A DNA stretch of 64,000 nucleotides from Acidipila rosea (GCF_004339725.1 NZ_SMGK01000001.1:992001-1056000), one strand, 5' to 3'. Counted from the stretch's first letter, positions 19,491 through 29,255 are shown. Notes: generated by a model from the sequence alone, not told the origin. Translations and numbers: made by a program.

Positions 19491-21212
19491 ATGATTAAGC
19501 CAATTCGGAAAGACTTTCGCGAACTTACAAGCAATCCCAACCCGCCTCCAGCAGAAGCATCTTGTCCGGCTTCTGCTTTCCGCCCGCTCCGAAGCCATAT
19601 CTTGGCGGCCTTGCTGATGCTGGTGTCCGGTATAGCGTGGCCTGCCTTCGCTGCCCCGGCGCAGCAGTTGGCTGTTACTCCGCCGATGGGTTGGAATGAT
19701 TGGGCACACTACCAGTGCAACTTTACATCGCAGACAATCCTCGACAACGCCAAGGCTCTGATCAAGAGCGGTCTCGCCGCACAGGGCTATAACACCGTGA
19801 CCATTGACGATTGCTGGATGCAGAAAGATCGGGATGCTAACGGAGACCTGCAGCCTGACCTGATGCGTTTTCCGCATGGAGTCAAGCCGGTAGCCCAGGC
19901 TGTGCATGCGCTCGGTCTCAAATTCGGCATCTACGAGGATGCCGGCTATGAGACATGTGGAGGTTTCGCAGGCAGTGGTGACCCGAACGGCGGAGGAAAA
20001 GACCACTTCCTTCAGGATGCCAGGTTATTTGCATCCTGGGGCGTCGATTATCTGAAGCTGGATGGCTGTAACGTATATGCCCCTAAGGGCACCAGCAGTG
20101 AAGCAGCCTATCGCAAAGCCTACGCTGCACAGAATGCAGCATTGAAGCAGGTTGGGAGGCCGATAGTATTCTCTGAATCAGCACCTGCATACTTTCAGGA
20201 TTCTCCTGATTGGTATGATGTGCTGACCTGGGTTCGCTACTATGGACAACTCTGGCGCGAAGGTACTGACATCGAAACCTTCGACGTTAAGAAGCCTGAT
20301 GCAGAGCGGTTCGATAGTGTGCTTTGGAACTATGCTTACAATCTACCTCTCGGCAGGTTTCAGAAGCCTGGTAATTGGAACGATGCAGACTTCATCATTG
20401 GTGGCGACAGCGGCATCACGCTCGCGGAAACGCGCAGCCAGGTAGCCTTATGGTCGATGATGTCGGCGCCACTCATACTCAGCTCTGATCTCGACAAGCT
20501 AAGTCCCCAGTCGGTGGCTATTCTCGGCAATAAGCAAATCATTGCGGTCGATCAGGATCCGCTCGGCCGCATGGCCACGCTTGTCAAGCGCAGCTCTGTC
20601 ACCGATGTATTGTTTAAGCCATTGAAGGGGGGTGATTATGCAGTTGCGGTATTGAACCGCGCCGGCAAATCACTGCAAGTTGATCTGCATCCCTCTGACT
20701 TCGGCTTTGCAGCAAGCGCGGCGTGCAAGATAGATGCGCAGGATCTCTGGAGCGGAAAGCATCAATCCACCTTATCGGCGGCCATCGCACCTCACGACAC
20801 CGCAATATGGCGTATCCATCCATCCACACCCTGCGGCAGGCCAAATCGTAAGGGCACAATCACGATGATCGTGAACGGAAAGAATCACGATATCCCCACC
20901 TATAGCCGATGCCTTTCTTCTTCGGGACAGGTTCACTCGTGTCAGGGAACTCCGGAGGAAATCTGGACCGTAACAAAGGGAGGTTCACTGGAGTCGTCGG
21001 GGAAGTGTCTTGCAGTTCAAAATGGAAAGCCGGTAATGCAGGCATGTAACTCGAATAGCACGCAACACTGGAACTACAATCTCCTCGGCAACGTGATCAG
21101 TAGTGACCACAAATGCCTTACAGGGAGTACTCTCAATAATAATTCCCAAGGCGTTAGCATTGCTGCCTGTGGGCATAATCAGCCTGATCAGATATGGTCG
21201 CTGCCTAATTAA
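19491..21212 (+). CDS. Secreted GH27 alpha-galactosidase/alpha-N-acetylgalactosaminidase with C-terminal ricin-type lectin domain
   Basis: 573 residues. A signal peptide with an unusually long polar N-region ends near AFAAP (residue 55). The GH27 barrel begins LAVTPPMGWNDW and continues with YNTVTIDDCW and FGIYEDAG. The nucleophile Asp191 is in DYLKLDGCN. After a short beta-domain, residues of about 470-573 form a ricin-type beta-trefoil (KCLAVQNGKPVMQACNS, HKCLTGSTLNNNSQG, DQIWSL), here apparently fewer than three complete repeats. It would remove alpha-linked Gal or GalNAc while the lectin part holds the glycan. The ATG lies directly after the GH20 stop. A strong terminator follows. Confidence 0.9.
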   Translation: MIKPIRKDFRELTSNPNPPPAEASCPASAFRPLRSHILAALLMLVSGIAWPAFAAPAQQLAVTPPMGWNDWAHYQCNFTSQTILDNAKALIKSGLAAQGYNTVTIDDCWMQKDRDANGDLQPDLMRFPHGVKPVAQAVHALGLKFGIYEDAGYETCGGFAGSGDPNGGGKDHFLQDARLFASWGVDYLKLDGCNVYAPKGTSSEAAYRKAYAAQNAALKQVGRPIVFSESAPAYFQDSPDWYDVLTWVRYYGQLWREGTDIETFDVKKPDAERFDSVLWNYAYNLPLGRFQKPGNWNDADFIIGGDSGITLAETRSQVALWSMMSAPLILSSDLDKLSPQSVAILGNKQIIAVDQDPLGRMATLVKRSSVTDVLFKPLKGGDYAVAVLNRAGKSLQVDLHPSDFGFAASAACKIDAQDLWSGKHQSTLSAAIAPHDTAIWRIHPSTPCGRPNRKGTITMIVNGKNHDIPTYSRCLSSSGQVHSCQGTPEEIWTVTKGGSLESSGKCLAVQNGKPVMQACNSNSTQHWNYNLLGNVISSDHKCLTGSTLNNNSQGVSIAACGHNQPDQIWSLPN

Positions 21213-21235
21213 TTTCGAGTAGATATTCTCCCAAC

Positions 21236-21270
21236 AATGGCCGCGATCTACGAATCGCGGCCATTTTCCT
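21236..21270 (+). terminator. Strong intrinsic terminator after the GH20-GH27 pair
   Basis: A perfect 12-bp stem (arms beginning AATGGCCGCGAT and ATCGCGGCCATT) encloses a six-base loop and runs straight into TTCCTT. It lies 24 bp after the GH27 stop and marks the end of the TonB receptor-GH20-GH27 transcript. Confidence 0.8.
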
Positions 21271-21364
21271 TGTGCCAACTCAAGACATATTTGTGCTGAA
21301 TAGCACCGGATTTATCGGTTGATAGCCGGACATAGCGGGGATTCATTTGTTCAACGAAGAATGA

Positions 21365-22262
21365 CTAGAGCTAGTTGCATAAATGCCTCAAGGTGATGAG
21401 GAGCAGGAGAAGTGGAAGAAGCCTTAAAAGAGGGTAAGGATGCGGTCGTAGCGGACCTGGATGCGGCGGAAGTTCTGCAGCCAAGCGTTGGTGCGTTCGA
21501 TTTTCCAGCGGCGTTTGTAGCGTCTGAGTTTGCGTGCATCTTCATAGCGTCGTTGTCGCTTGTTGCTGCGGTAGGCACGATCAGATCGGTGCCGCGTTGT
21601 TTCAGCCGCTCGCGCAATGGGTCGGAGTCATAGCCGCGATCCGTAATCACGCGGCGCAAGCGGGAACGAGGGCGTCCAGGGTCTGTGCGGAGCACGTTTA
21701 CGGTTGCGAGCGTGCTCTCTGCAAGCTGGTGTTCGGAGATCTGCGCGGACGCAAGTTGCGCTCCGACAGGAACGCCGCGGCCGGCGACCACCACCATGCA
21801 CTTCGTACCTTTCCCCCGACGGGTCTTGCCGACTCCGGAGCCCCCTTTTTCGCGGTGACGAAGGTGGCGTCCAGAAAAGCTTCTTCCCAATCCAGCAGAC
21901 CGCGCTGGTCCATCTGGCCCAGCAGTTTCCGCCACGCTCGCAGACAGACGCCCTGCTCCTCCCACATCCGCAACCGCCGCCAGCAGGTGGATCCGTCGGG
22001 ATACTCCGCGGGTAGATTGCGCCACCGGGCTCCAGTGCGCAGCACCCATAGGATTCCCAGCAAACATGCGCGATTGCTCGCCCTCGGTCGGCCTCGTCCA
22101 TCTTTACGCCGCTTGGGTTCTGGAAATAATGGCGCCAACAACGCCCACTGCTTTTCGCTCAATAACACCGCTCGCTTCTTCATACAAGAAGCTCACCACT
22201 CGACAAGCCTTAACCGTAAGTTCCTCTCTTGAGGCCGTACCCATTTATGCAACCAGTTTTAG
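21365..22262 (-). mobile_element. IS5-family insertion sequence (IS427-like), 898 bp, decayed
   Basis: The ends are 21-bp imperfect terminal inverted repeats matching at 18 positions and sharing the core GTTGCATAAATG. They are flanked by a direct TGA (21362-21364 and 22263-22265), the TNA-type target duplication of this IS group. The transposase is on the minus strand in two frames. It landed between the GH27 terminator and the 3' end of the next TonB receptor gene, apparently without damaging either. Confidence 0.85.
21424..22183 (-). pseudogene. IS5-family DDE transposase, two-frame and frameshifted
   Basis: The first frame starts M-K-K-R-A-V-L-L-S-E-K-Q-W with LRTGARWRNLPAEYP and DATFVTAKK. 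At 21841-21850 the coding strand has A5G5. A -1 shift there joins it to the second frame ([35 protein letters not shown]), probably a programmed frameshift as in related IS. Near 21570-21575 a second shift, best explained by loss of one base, is needed to reach [14 protein letters not shown] and [16 protein letters not shown], ending at TAA 21424. The second shift is in no slippery run, so this copy is probably inactive. Confidence 0.8.
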
Positions 22263-22400
22263 TGAGATCAGGACATACATCACTGAGTAGCATGCCTGAC
22301 GCGAGCTGAACGCTTCTCGCGCATGGGCCTGTTGCCTATTCGGCATCCATACGGATAGCAGGAGCGGGTCAGAGAGGAATATCTCTCTAACCCCGGTACG

Positions 22401-25400
22401 CTAGTAGTAGAACTTCGCTGCAAACTGAACGAGCCGTGGGGCCTGCGCCCCTGTGACGTACCCAAAGGTTGGGGTCCCAAATACGGTTGAGTTATTGGAG
22501 TTCTGCGGGCCTGGTGCCGCAAAGAGGAAATTGGGGTGGTTGAATGCATTAAAGGCTTCAGCACGTAGTTCCAGATGTATGGAGTCTTTGATCGGAATGG
22601 TTTTCAGGAGCGCGAAGTCTACATTCTTTTCTCCCGGACCCTCAAGACTGTTCATGCTTACATTTCCAAATGACCCCAGGACTGGATTTGTGAACGCACA
22701 AGTATTGAAAAAGGTCCCAGGTATGCACGGTTTCCCATTAGCCTTCTGTCCAGGGACCATGTCCGGGCGTTGCTGGCCGTCGGAGTTTGCGAAGTTGCCA
22801 TTTCCATCTGTAACTGTGTACCAGGTTCCCGAGGAGAGCGTTACAATTCCTGACCAGTTCCAATGAGCCAGAATGTGATCAACTATTGGTTTTCCCGTCG
22901 CAAGCCGTTCGCCCTGTCCAAACGGAAGATCATACTGATAGCTTGCGACAAAGCGATTGCGGACATCGAAGTCCAAGGGGCCGTACTCGCGATTCGGATA
23001 GCGGCTCCATCGGAATCCATCATTGTTTTGCGCGCCAAGATCGGCACTGCTGGCGTTCCCTAGGGACTTGCTATAAGTATAGTTAACGATCAGGGACAGC
23101 CCCCTGCTAAGCCTATGCTGTAGCGATGTCTGCAACCCGTTGTAGTTAGAGAATCCGGCCGACTTCAGGTATCCCGTGCCCGCATCAATATACGGAAACG
23201 GCCGTCTCGGAGCTGTTGGAGAGGAAGGGTCAGCCGTCGGCGAGGCCTGATTGCCATTCAGATAGATGTAGAGCCGGTTACCCTTCGACCCAACATAGGA
23301 TGTCTCAAAAGCTGTGTTCTGGGTTAATTGATACTGAAAAGTCAGATGCCACTGCATCACGTACGGAGTGCGGAGGTTTGGGTCCAGGGAAAATAGAGTT
23401 GGAGTATTCGGATTTGACAGGGCGTCTGAGGGAAAGCCTTGGGCAAGTGTGCTGATGCCGGGCACAGAGCAGTCTTCTGCAGCAGGATTGTAAGAAGGCA
23501 GCGCACAGGGGGCCACAAAAGTCTGACTGGCAAAATACGGGGGATTGAAGCCCGGGCTGGGATTACTGTAAGGGCCCGCTTCGTCGCCGTTGAAGAAAAC
23601 TCCGAAGGCACTCTGGACCGCTAGGCGCGAAGTGAGTTCATAGGCAAGACCGACGCGTGGTGACAGGTTCTTGTAGTCTCCGCCGATCAATGAGTTGGAT
23701 GCGTTATGGTCCACAGGGAGAATGCTTGCCAATGTAGGAGTAAGACTTACATTGCTACTCTTGGGAATCTCCAGCACCCCGGTATAAGGGTTAAAGTTTG
23801 CCTGCGCATTGTTCTTGGAAAAGACCGGCGAAAAGTATTCATACCGGAGGCCAAGATTGAGACTCAGCTTAGGCGTCGCACGCCAGTCATTTTGTAAAAA
23901 GAGTGCGTACGTGTGGCGGGAGTAGTCAATGTTATTCAGGTTGTTGATATTCCCTCCTCCAGGCTGCCCCGTAAGCAGTGTTGCCAACCCGCTCCCGCCG
24001 CTGCCCGGAGACGCTGGGTTATCCGTATACTGCGTGCCGAAGCTCAGCGATCCCCGTGGCGAGGCAGGCTCGAAAATCGAGAACTGCTCCGGACGTATCT
24101 CCCCGCCAAATTTCCAGGTGACATTTCCAGAAATCAGCGTGAAGGTATCTGACATGGTGTAGGTTGTCTGCTTTTCGATGGCAGGCAAAAAAGTCGGACT
24201 ACCTAGCGTAGCTACATCGCTGAAGGTCATCTGTGGCAGGCCACCATTGTTACTTCCCGGTGGGTTGGGAACTCCGGGAAATCCAACCTGTGCTGATATG
24301 TCGGTATTGTAGTTGAACTGATAGCGGCTCGTGTTAAGCCGATTGAAGCCAACACGCAGCTCATTCACTTTGTGCGGCGAGAACACATGAGCTTCACTAG
24401 CTGCGCCGCTATATGCCGTGATCTGCTGGATGCCATCGAAAAATCCCCCACCGTCGGCCAGGCCGGGAAATGGAGACCCTATGGTCGTCGGACTGTCACT
24501 CATGCTGAAGCGATAGAAGGCCGTATCATGTGCCGAGAAAACTTGATCGATGCGGACATCTCCCTGATTGACGGTCTGAGTAGTAACGGGATCTGACTGA
24601 TAGTTGTACCCGAGACCGTTTGTGTTTGGACTTGGAAAGAGTTGTACTAGCTTGCTCCCTAGCGAATCGGTGCTGGAGCCTGGAATGATATTGATTGGTG
24701 TGCCATTCGCTGTATAACCGAACGGTACGCCGCAATAGCCGCCTGCCTGTCCCGGAGTAGCCTGTGTCTGCCGGGTATCGAAAAGCTCACCCTGATAAGT
24801 GGGCTTGCCATTACAGTCATTGAAACCAGTTGGGCTGGTGAGATCCAGCTGGCTTGAAAAGTCGCCGGCGCGCTGCGCCGCCGTTGGAACCAGTGAGGTA
24901 TTCGACTGAGCCTCATTGAGGAGAAGCCCCTGGTAGTCCACGAAGAAAAATAGCTTATCCCGGATAATCCTGCCGCCCAGGGTCGCCCCAAACTGGTTCT
25001 GCTGATAAGGCTGCCGCGTCTGGTCGTAGTAGTTCATCGCATCGAAGTTTTGGTTGCGCAGAAATTCATAGGCAACGCCATGAAATTGGTTCGAGCCGCC
25101 CTTAGTAGTCGCATTGACAATAGCGCCTGTGGATCTGCCAAACTCCGCATCGTAGTTGCCGGTTTCTATCTTGAATTCCTGCAGCGCATCCGGCGGCGGC
25201 ATTACGACATAGTTTGCTTCATTCAATAGGTCAGGGAGGTTTGAGTTGTTATCGACGCCATCGAGTAAAAAGTTGTTATCGAGCGAGCGTGAACCACTGG
25301 CGCTGAAGCCGAACCCCGTAGAGTCCCGAGCGCCTGGCTCACTCACCGTGACACCTACAGTGAGCTGTGCCAATTGGACGGAATTCCGGCCATTGAGCGG

Positions 25401-25841
25401 CAGCCCTACGATGGTCTTGGCATTTACAACCTGTCCGGTTTCTGAGGTGTCTGTCTGTAGAAGAGGAGCTGTGTCGTGCACTTCTACGCTCTGACTCGTC
25501 TCCCCAAGCTGCAGCGTGGCATCTACTCTCTGGCGCTGCTGGACATCCAGGCTAATCGGACCAGCTATAGTGGTTTTGAACCCCTGCGCAGAGATTGTGA
25601 TGCGGTATGTTCCGATACGCACAGGACTGATCGTCCAGGCTCCGGATGAATCGCTTACCGCGTGGTAGCTGAAGTTGGTGCTTGTGTCTACGGCTGTGAT
25701 CGTGGCGTTTGCGACGGTAGCTCCACTTATATCGACAACGCGGCCCTCCAGAGAGGCAGCATCCCGCTGAGCGAAAAGTGGTCGGCTGGCGATGATGAGT
25801 AGAAGCAAAAGGGGATATAGCCTTCGTATCGTTGTAAGCAA
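22401..25841 (-). CDS. Oar-type TonB-dependent receptor with carboxypeptidase-regulatory domain
   Basis: 1146 residues starting at a TTG with GGAGG six bases upstream. The N terminus is a Sec signal (LYPLLLLLIIASRPLFAQ). A regulatory beta-sandwich follows (SLEGRVVDISGATVANATIT, VRIGTYRITISAQGFK), then the plug (VVNAKTIVGLPLNGRNSVQL, FLLDGVDNNSNLPDLLNEAN, YDAEFGRSTGAIVNATTKGG). The barrel ends in F-A-A-K-F-Y-Y. The plug residues are the most typical of this receptor class in the window. It is a single-gene transcript by position, with a promoter candidate at 25973-26000. Ligand unknown; neighbouring GH109 and GH27 genes suggest glycans. Confidence 0.92.
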   Translation of the reverse strand: MLTTIRRLYPLLLLLIIASRPLFAQRDAASLEGRVVDISGATVANATITAVDTSTNFSYHAVSDSSGAWTISPVRIGTYRITISAQGFKTTIAGPISLDVQQRQRVDATLQLGETSQSVEVHDTAPLLQTDTSETGQVVNAKTIVGLPLNGRNSVQLAQLTVGVTVSEPGARDSTGFGFSASGSRSLDNNFLLDGVDNNSNLPDLLNEANYVVMPPPDALQEFKIETGNYDAEFGRSTGAIVNATTKGGSNQFHGVAYEFLRNQNFDAMNYYDQTRQPYQQNQFGATLGGRIIRDKLFFFVDYQGLLLNEAQSNTSLVPTAAQRAGDFSSQLDLTSPTGFNDCNGKPTYQGELFDTRQTQATPGQAGGYCGVPFGYTANGTPINIIPGSSTDSLGSKLVQLFPSPNTNGLGYNYQSDPVTTQTVNQGDVRIDQVFSAHDTAFYRFSMSDSPTTIGSPFPGLADGGGFFDGIQQITAYSGAASEAHVFSPHKVNELRVGFNRLNTSRYQFNYNTDISAQVGFPGVPNPPGSNNGGLPQMTFSDVATLGSPTFLPAIEKQTTYTMSDTFTLISGNVTWKFGGEIRPEQFSIFEPASPRGSLSFGTQYTDNPASPGSGGSGLATLLTGQPGGGNINNLNNIDYSRHTYALFLQNDWRATPKLSLNLGLRYEYFSPVFSKNNAQANFNPYTGVLEIPKSSNVSLTPTLASILPVDHNASNSLIGGDYKNLSPRVGLAYELTSRLAVQSAFGVFFNGDEAGPYSNPSPGFNPPYFASQTFVAPCALPSYNPAAEDCSVPGISTLAQGFPSDALSNPNTPTLFSLDPNLRTPYVMQWHLTFQYQLTQNTAFETSYVGSKGNRLYIYLNGNQASPTADPSSPTAPRRPFPYIDAGTGYLKSAGFSNYNGLQTSLQHRLSRGLSLIVNYTYSKSLGNASSADLGAQNNDGFRWSRYPNREYGPLDFDVRNRFVASYQYDLPFGQGERLATGKPIVDHILAHWNWSGIVTLSSGTWYTVTDGNGNFANSDGQQRPDMVPGQKANGKPCIPGTFFNTCAFTNPVLGSFGNVSMNSLEGPGEKNVDFALLKTIPIKDSIHLELRAEAFNAFNHPNFLFAAPGPQNSNNSTVFGTPTFGYVTGAQAPRLVQFAAKFYY

Positions 25842-25972
25842 GTAATGCCTCCATTGTCTTCGCTACTGAGCCGGGGAAGCTGGCTCAATGTGATGTCAGG
25901 GGCCTTCAGCGATAGAGCATGTTTATGCTTTAGGGCTGCCAATAGCACCGTTTGATTCCGGTGTGGATCGAA

Positions 25973-26000
25973 TTGTTACGGAAGCCTCCGCGCGTGTCAA
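25973..26000 (-). promoter_or_regulatory. Sigma70-type promoter of the TonB receptor gene
   Basis: On the minus strand a consensus TTGACA (26000-25995) is followed after 16 bases by TAACAA (25978-25973). Transcription would begin near 25966, leaving about 125 nt before the TTG at 25841. Confidence 0.5.
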
Positions 26001-26315
26001 TCGAAAAATGAATAAATCGTGACAATTCTGATCTATATGAGGCCTTAAGTGATATCTCATTGAAGTTTCTGGCGACACGATAGGCACCGCTTATCTGCTG
26101 AATAAGACCTGCGAATGCGGTCAGCATGGCTGCGCACTGCGCGGTTAGGATTCGGATCACGGGATATAACCGTTGCCCGCCGCGCACGAGCATGATTAAA
26201 TGCGGAATAATCCGTAACCTCGCGTTAAGTTCTGCGATCGAAGTAGGCCCAGGTGCAAGTCATGTGGGTGAAGAATCTGAGAGTTTGTAATGATCCGGAC
26301 AGGTGGCTGACAACT

Positions 26316-26351
26316 TCTGGAAGGGAAGCAAGATCTGGAAGGGAATCAAGA
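26316..26351. repeat. Two tandem 18-bp direct repeats upstream of the permease gene
   Basis: TCTGGAAGGGAAGCAAGA is followed immediately by a second copy that differs by one base (TCAAGA for GCAAGA). They lie about 120 bp before the likely start of the APC permease, inside the 540-bp space between divergent genes. Nothing coding was seen in the rest of that space. A binding site for an activator is possible. Confidence 0.6.
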
Positions 26352-26471
26352 TGTTGAGACGGGTACAGCTGCCGGGCGATGCTGCATCATCGAACTTCGA
26401 TGTCGCGACGTCAGGGAGGTCGTCCGGTAGATACGACCGGGGGCAATAACGGACGTGAAACACTGGCAAGG

Positions 26472-27818
26472 ATGGGGCAACTGGAAAGCAAGGTAAGAGA
26501 CAAGCCTGATGATGGCCTCAAGCGTTCGCTCAAGCTATGGCACCTGATAGCTTACGGGATCATCATCATTCAGCCGACTGCTCCGATGGGTATCTATGGG
26601 GTAGTGAGCAATGTCGCCCGGGGCCACGTTGTAACGGCAATACTCCTTGCCATGATCGCCATGTTGTTCACCGCTGTCAGCTATGGGCGCATGGCGCGCA
26701 TTTATCCGAGTGCGGGCTCAGCGTATACGTATGTGGGCAAAGAACTCCATCCTCTCTTTGGATACGTGGTGGGGTGGTCCATGCTCTTGGATTACATCCT
26801 GAACCCGATCATATGTGCTATCTGGTGTAGTGCTGCGGCCGTAAACATTCTGCCGCAGGTCCCATTCGCGGCATGGGCCGTTTCATTCGTGATCGTCTTT
26901 ACTGCGCTCAATCTGCGGGGCGTACAGACCTCCGGGCGCGTAAACGCATTGCTGGCGCTGGCCATGAGCATAGTTGTCGTCTTCTTTCTGGCTGAGGCCG
27001 TACGATACATTGCACTGGTAGTGCGCCCTGTCCCCGGGCTGTGGCTCCTTCCTTTTTACGATCCCAGGACGTTTTCCCCGAACAGACTTTATCGCGGCAC
27101 GTCGATCGCGGTGTTGACCTATATTGGCTTTGACGGCATCTCGACGATGTCAGAAGAAGTTGAAAACCCTCGTCGCAACATCATGTTCGCAACCGTCTTG
27201 ACCTGTTTCATCATCGGCATCCTGTCGTCTATCGAGGTCTATGCGGCTCAACTTGTCTGGCCTGGTCGCATACCATTTGCTCCGGAGATTGTAGATACTG
27301 CCTTCGTTCAGATAGCACTGCGGGTAGGAGGCAAATTTTTGTTCCATCTGCTGAACGCCACCTTGCTCATCGCCAATATGGGTTCAGGCATCGCTGCCCA
27401 GTTTGGGGCTGCGCGACTGCTGTATGCCATGGGTCGCGGAAACTCCCTGCCCCGGCGATTCTTCGGCGCGCTTGATCCCAGGAGCGCTGTGCCAAAGAAC
27501 AACGTGCTCCTGGTCGGGCTATGCACGCTTGGTGGAGCCTTCCTTTTGACTTACGAGAGAGGCGCAGAGTTGCTGAACTTCGGAGCCTTCATCGCCTTCA
27601 TGGGAGTCAATGCAGCAGCGCTGGTCCACTATAAGTTCCGCTCTCAGGAGAAGGTCATTTTTCCTGTACTGATGCCACTTTGTGGGTTGTTGGTCAGCGC
27701 ATTTATCTGGCTCCACCTTAGCCACAGCGCGCAGCTTCTCGGGACAGCATGGATTGCTGCAGGATTGTTGATCTATGTCCTCATGCGACGTGAACGGGAT
27801 CGGGTCATCGCCGCATGA
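26472..27818 (+). CDS. APC-family amino-acid/amine permease (paralogue 1)
   Basis: 448 residues from ATG 26472; the frame is open back to 26379 but those residues are not shared with the paralogue. The protein has about 12 hydrophobic segments and APC blocks such as SLKLWHLIAYGIIIIQPTAP, GRMARIYPSAGSAYTYVGKE, TYIGFDGISTMSEEVENPRR and GSGIAAQFGAARLLYAMGR. The closest known types are putrescine/amino-acid permeases of the YeeF/PuuP group. A near-identical relative lies at 44114-45454, also beside an alpha-galactosidase gene. Substrate not deducible. It converges on GH109 with a 25-bp gap. Confidence 0.85.
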   Translation: MGQLESKVRDKPDDGLKRSLKLWHLIAYGIIIIQPTAPMGIYGVVSNVARGHVVTAILLAMIAMLFTAVSYGRMARIYPSAGSAYTYVGKELHPLFGYVVGWSMLLDYILNPIICAIWCSAAAVNILPQVPFAAWAVSFVIVFTALNLRGVQTSGRVNALLALAMSIVVVFFLAEAVRYIALVVRPVPGLWLLPFYDPRTFSPNRLYRGTSIAVLTYIGFDGISTMSEEVENPRRNIMFATVLTCFIIGILSSIEVYAAQLVWPGRIPFAPEIVDTAFVQIALRVGGKFLFHLLNATLLIANMGSGIAAQFGAARLLYAMGRGNSLPRRFFGALDPRSAVPKNNVLLVGLCTLGGAFLLTYERGAELLNFGAFIAFMGVNAAALVHYKFRSQEKVIFPVLMPLCGLLVSAFIWLHLSHSAQLLGTAWIAAGLLIYVLMRRERDRVIAA

Positions 27819-27843
27819 GGTTGGTTTGCGCTGCCAGTTTCGT

Positions 27844-29205
27844 TCAGATGGAGGAGCCGCTACGCTTGTTCCACAAGCCACGCGTGAAGTCTGGAAACTT
27901 AACAGGCGCGCTTCCCAGTTCTAATGACATCTTGCTCATGGGGCCCGGTGCAGACCATGCCGCACCATCGTAGACATCCATATCAGGTGCGAGGCCTTCG
28001 CGTAAACACTGCAATAGTCGATAGATCATGATGAAGTCCATGCCGCCATGGCCGCCGGAGGTGCGTGCCATTTCACCCTTTTGCGCCCAAAGTGGACTCT
28101 CATAATCTTTCTTGTACTCGTCGATTGAATTCCACGCCTCCTTGCCTGGCTGGCCGTCGATATATATCCGTGGAGGATAGTCTGCGAACACACCTTTGGT
28201 GCCGCCCACCATGTTGATTCGGTCGTAGGGGTGGGCATTGGATGTATCGAACTTAAGCGTAATCGCCAGTCCGGATGCTGTCTTGATCAGAGACGTGTTC
28301 ATATCCCCGGTTGTGTAGTTTTCACTCCACTTGGGGTCGCCCTTCGGCACGTGGCCAGCGCGATAGGCCGCCAAGCCAAGCGCCGGCGTACTCATTGAGA
28401 CCATATAGTCGAAGCGATCGCCACGATTGATGCTCATATAGTTTGCGACGGGTCCCAACCCATGAGTGGGGTAGAGGTTGCCATTACTCTGCGTATGAAA
28501 GGCGCGGCGCCAAAGGCCCTCACCTTGTGAGGAAAACATCTCTTCTCGCAGGTCATGTAGGTATGCTGCCTCCCCATACAGCAACTGGCCAAGCACACCA
28601 TGACGCACAAGGTTAAGCACTAGAGTCTCGTTGTAGCCATAGCAGCACTCTTCCAGCATGATGCAGTGCCGCCTCGTAGATTCTGAAGTCTCAACAAGAT
28701 GCCACAGATCCTCCATGGTGTAAGCCAGCGGCACTTCAACGGCAGCGTGCTTGCCATTCTCCATTGCGGAGAGGGCCATCGGTGTATGCCAGTCCCACGG
28801 AGTCGCAATAACGACAAGGTCGAGATCGTTTCTCGCGGTTAGAGCCTCATAATCATGGGGCCCCTGGGTGTAGAGCTGGGGAGCCTTTTGCCCCGCCTTC
28901 ACTGTCATTTGACCAGCATGTTCCGCCTTTGCCTGCACCACATCGCAGATGGCGACTACCTGCGCATTCTGCGCCAGAAACCAGCCGAGCAAGCTTGTCC
29001 CTCTACCGCCCACGCCGATAAACCCGATGCGCGGAGTCTTCGTCGCTGCAAAAGGGGTGTTGATCATGGAGCGCGAAGGGGTCGGATGGGCCTCCTGAGC
29101 AAATGCGTTGACATCAAGTCTCGATGCGGCTGTGAGCATGGCGCCTAGTCGAATGAATTGCCGTCGGCTAGGTGCGGGTGAACCTTCGGGTAAGTAGTCT
29201 TTCAT
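27844..29205 (-). CDS. GH109-type Gfo/Idh/MocA protein, probable alpha-N-acetylgalactosaminidase
   Basis: 453 residues with a twin-arginine signal (PSRRQFIRLGAMLTAAS). A Rossmann NAD-binding motif follows (RIGFIGVGGRGTSLLG), then HAAVEVPLAYTMEDLW. The GH109 hallmark blocks are EECCYGYNETLVLNLVRHGV, YLHDLREEM and LYPTHGLGPVANY. GH109 enzymes use tightly bound NAD for an oxidation-elimination mechanism that removes alpha-GalNAc, as in blood-group A conversion. The ATG has AAGGATG five bases upstream. It is downstream of, and probably co-transcribed with, the HGSNAT-like gene. An ordinary secreted oxidoreductase is the alternative. Confidence 0.85.
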   Translation of the reverse strand: MKDYLPEGSPAPSRRQFIRLGAMLTAASRLDVNAFAQEAHPTPSRSMINTPFAATKTPRIGFIGVGGRGTSLLGWFLAQNAQVVAICDVVQAKAEHAGQMTVKAGQKAPQLYTQGPHDYEALTARNDLDLVVIATPWDWHTPMALSAMENGKHAAVEVPLAYTMEDLWHLVETSESTRRHCIMLEECCYGYNETLVLNLVRHGVLGQLLYGEAAYLHDLREEMFSSQGEGLWRRAFHTQSNGNLYPTHGLGPVANYMSINRGDRFDYMVSMSTPALGLAAYRAGHVPKGDPKWSENYTTGDMNTSLIKTASGLAITLKFDTSNAHPYDRINMVGGTKGVFADYPPRIYIDGQPGKEAWNSIDEYKKDYESPLWAQKGEMARTSGGHGGMDFIMIYRLLQCLREGLAPDMDVYDGAAWSAPGPMSKMSLELGSAPVKFPDFTRGLWNKRSGSSI

Positions 29206-29242
29206 TAATCATCCTTATAGATGGAAGTTAGGCGGATCCCTG

Positions 29243-29255
29243 TTGCACGGTGCAA
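29243..29255. promoter_or_regulatory. Perfect 13-bp palindrome before the GH109 gene
   Basis: TTGCAC-G-GTGCAA lies in the 77-bp gap between the HGSNAT-like and GH109 genes, followed by a CTAGC/GCTAG pair. It may be an operator or a small RNA-processing hairpin; no regulator can be assigned. Confidence 0.3.
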
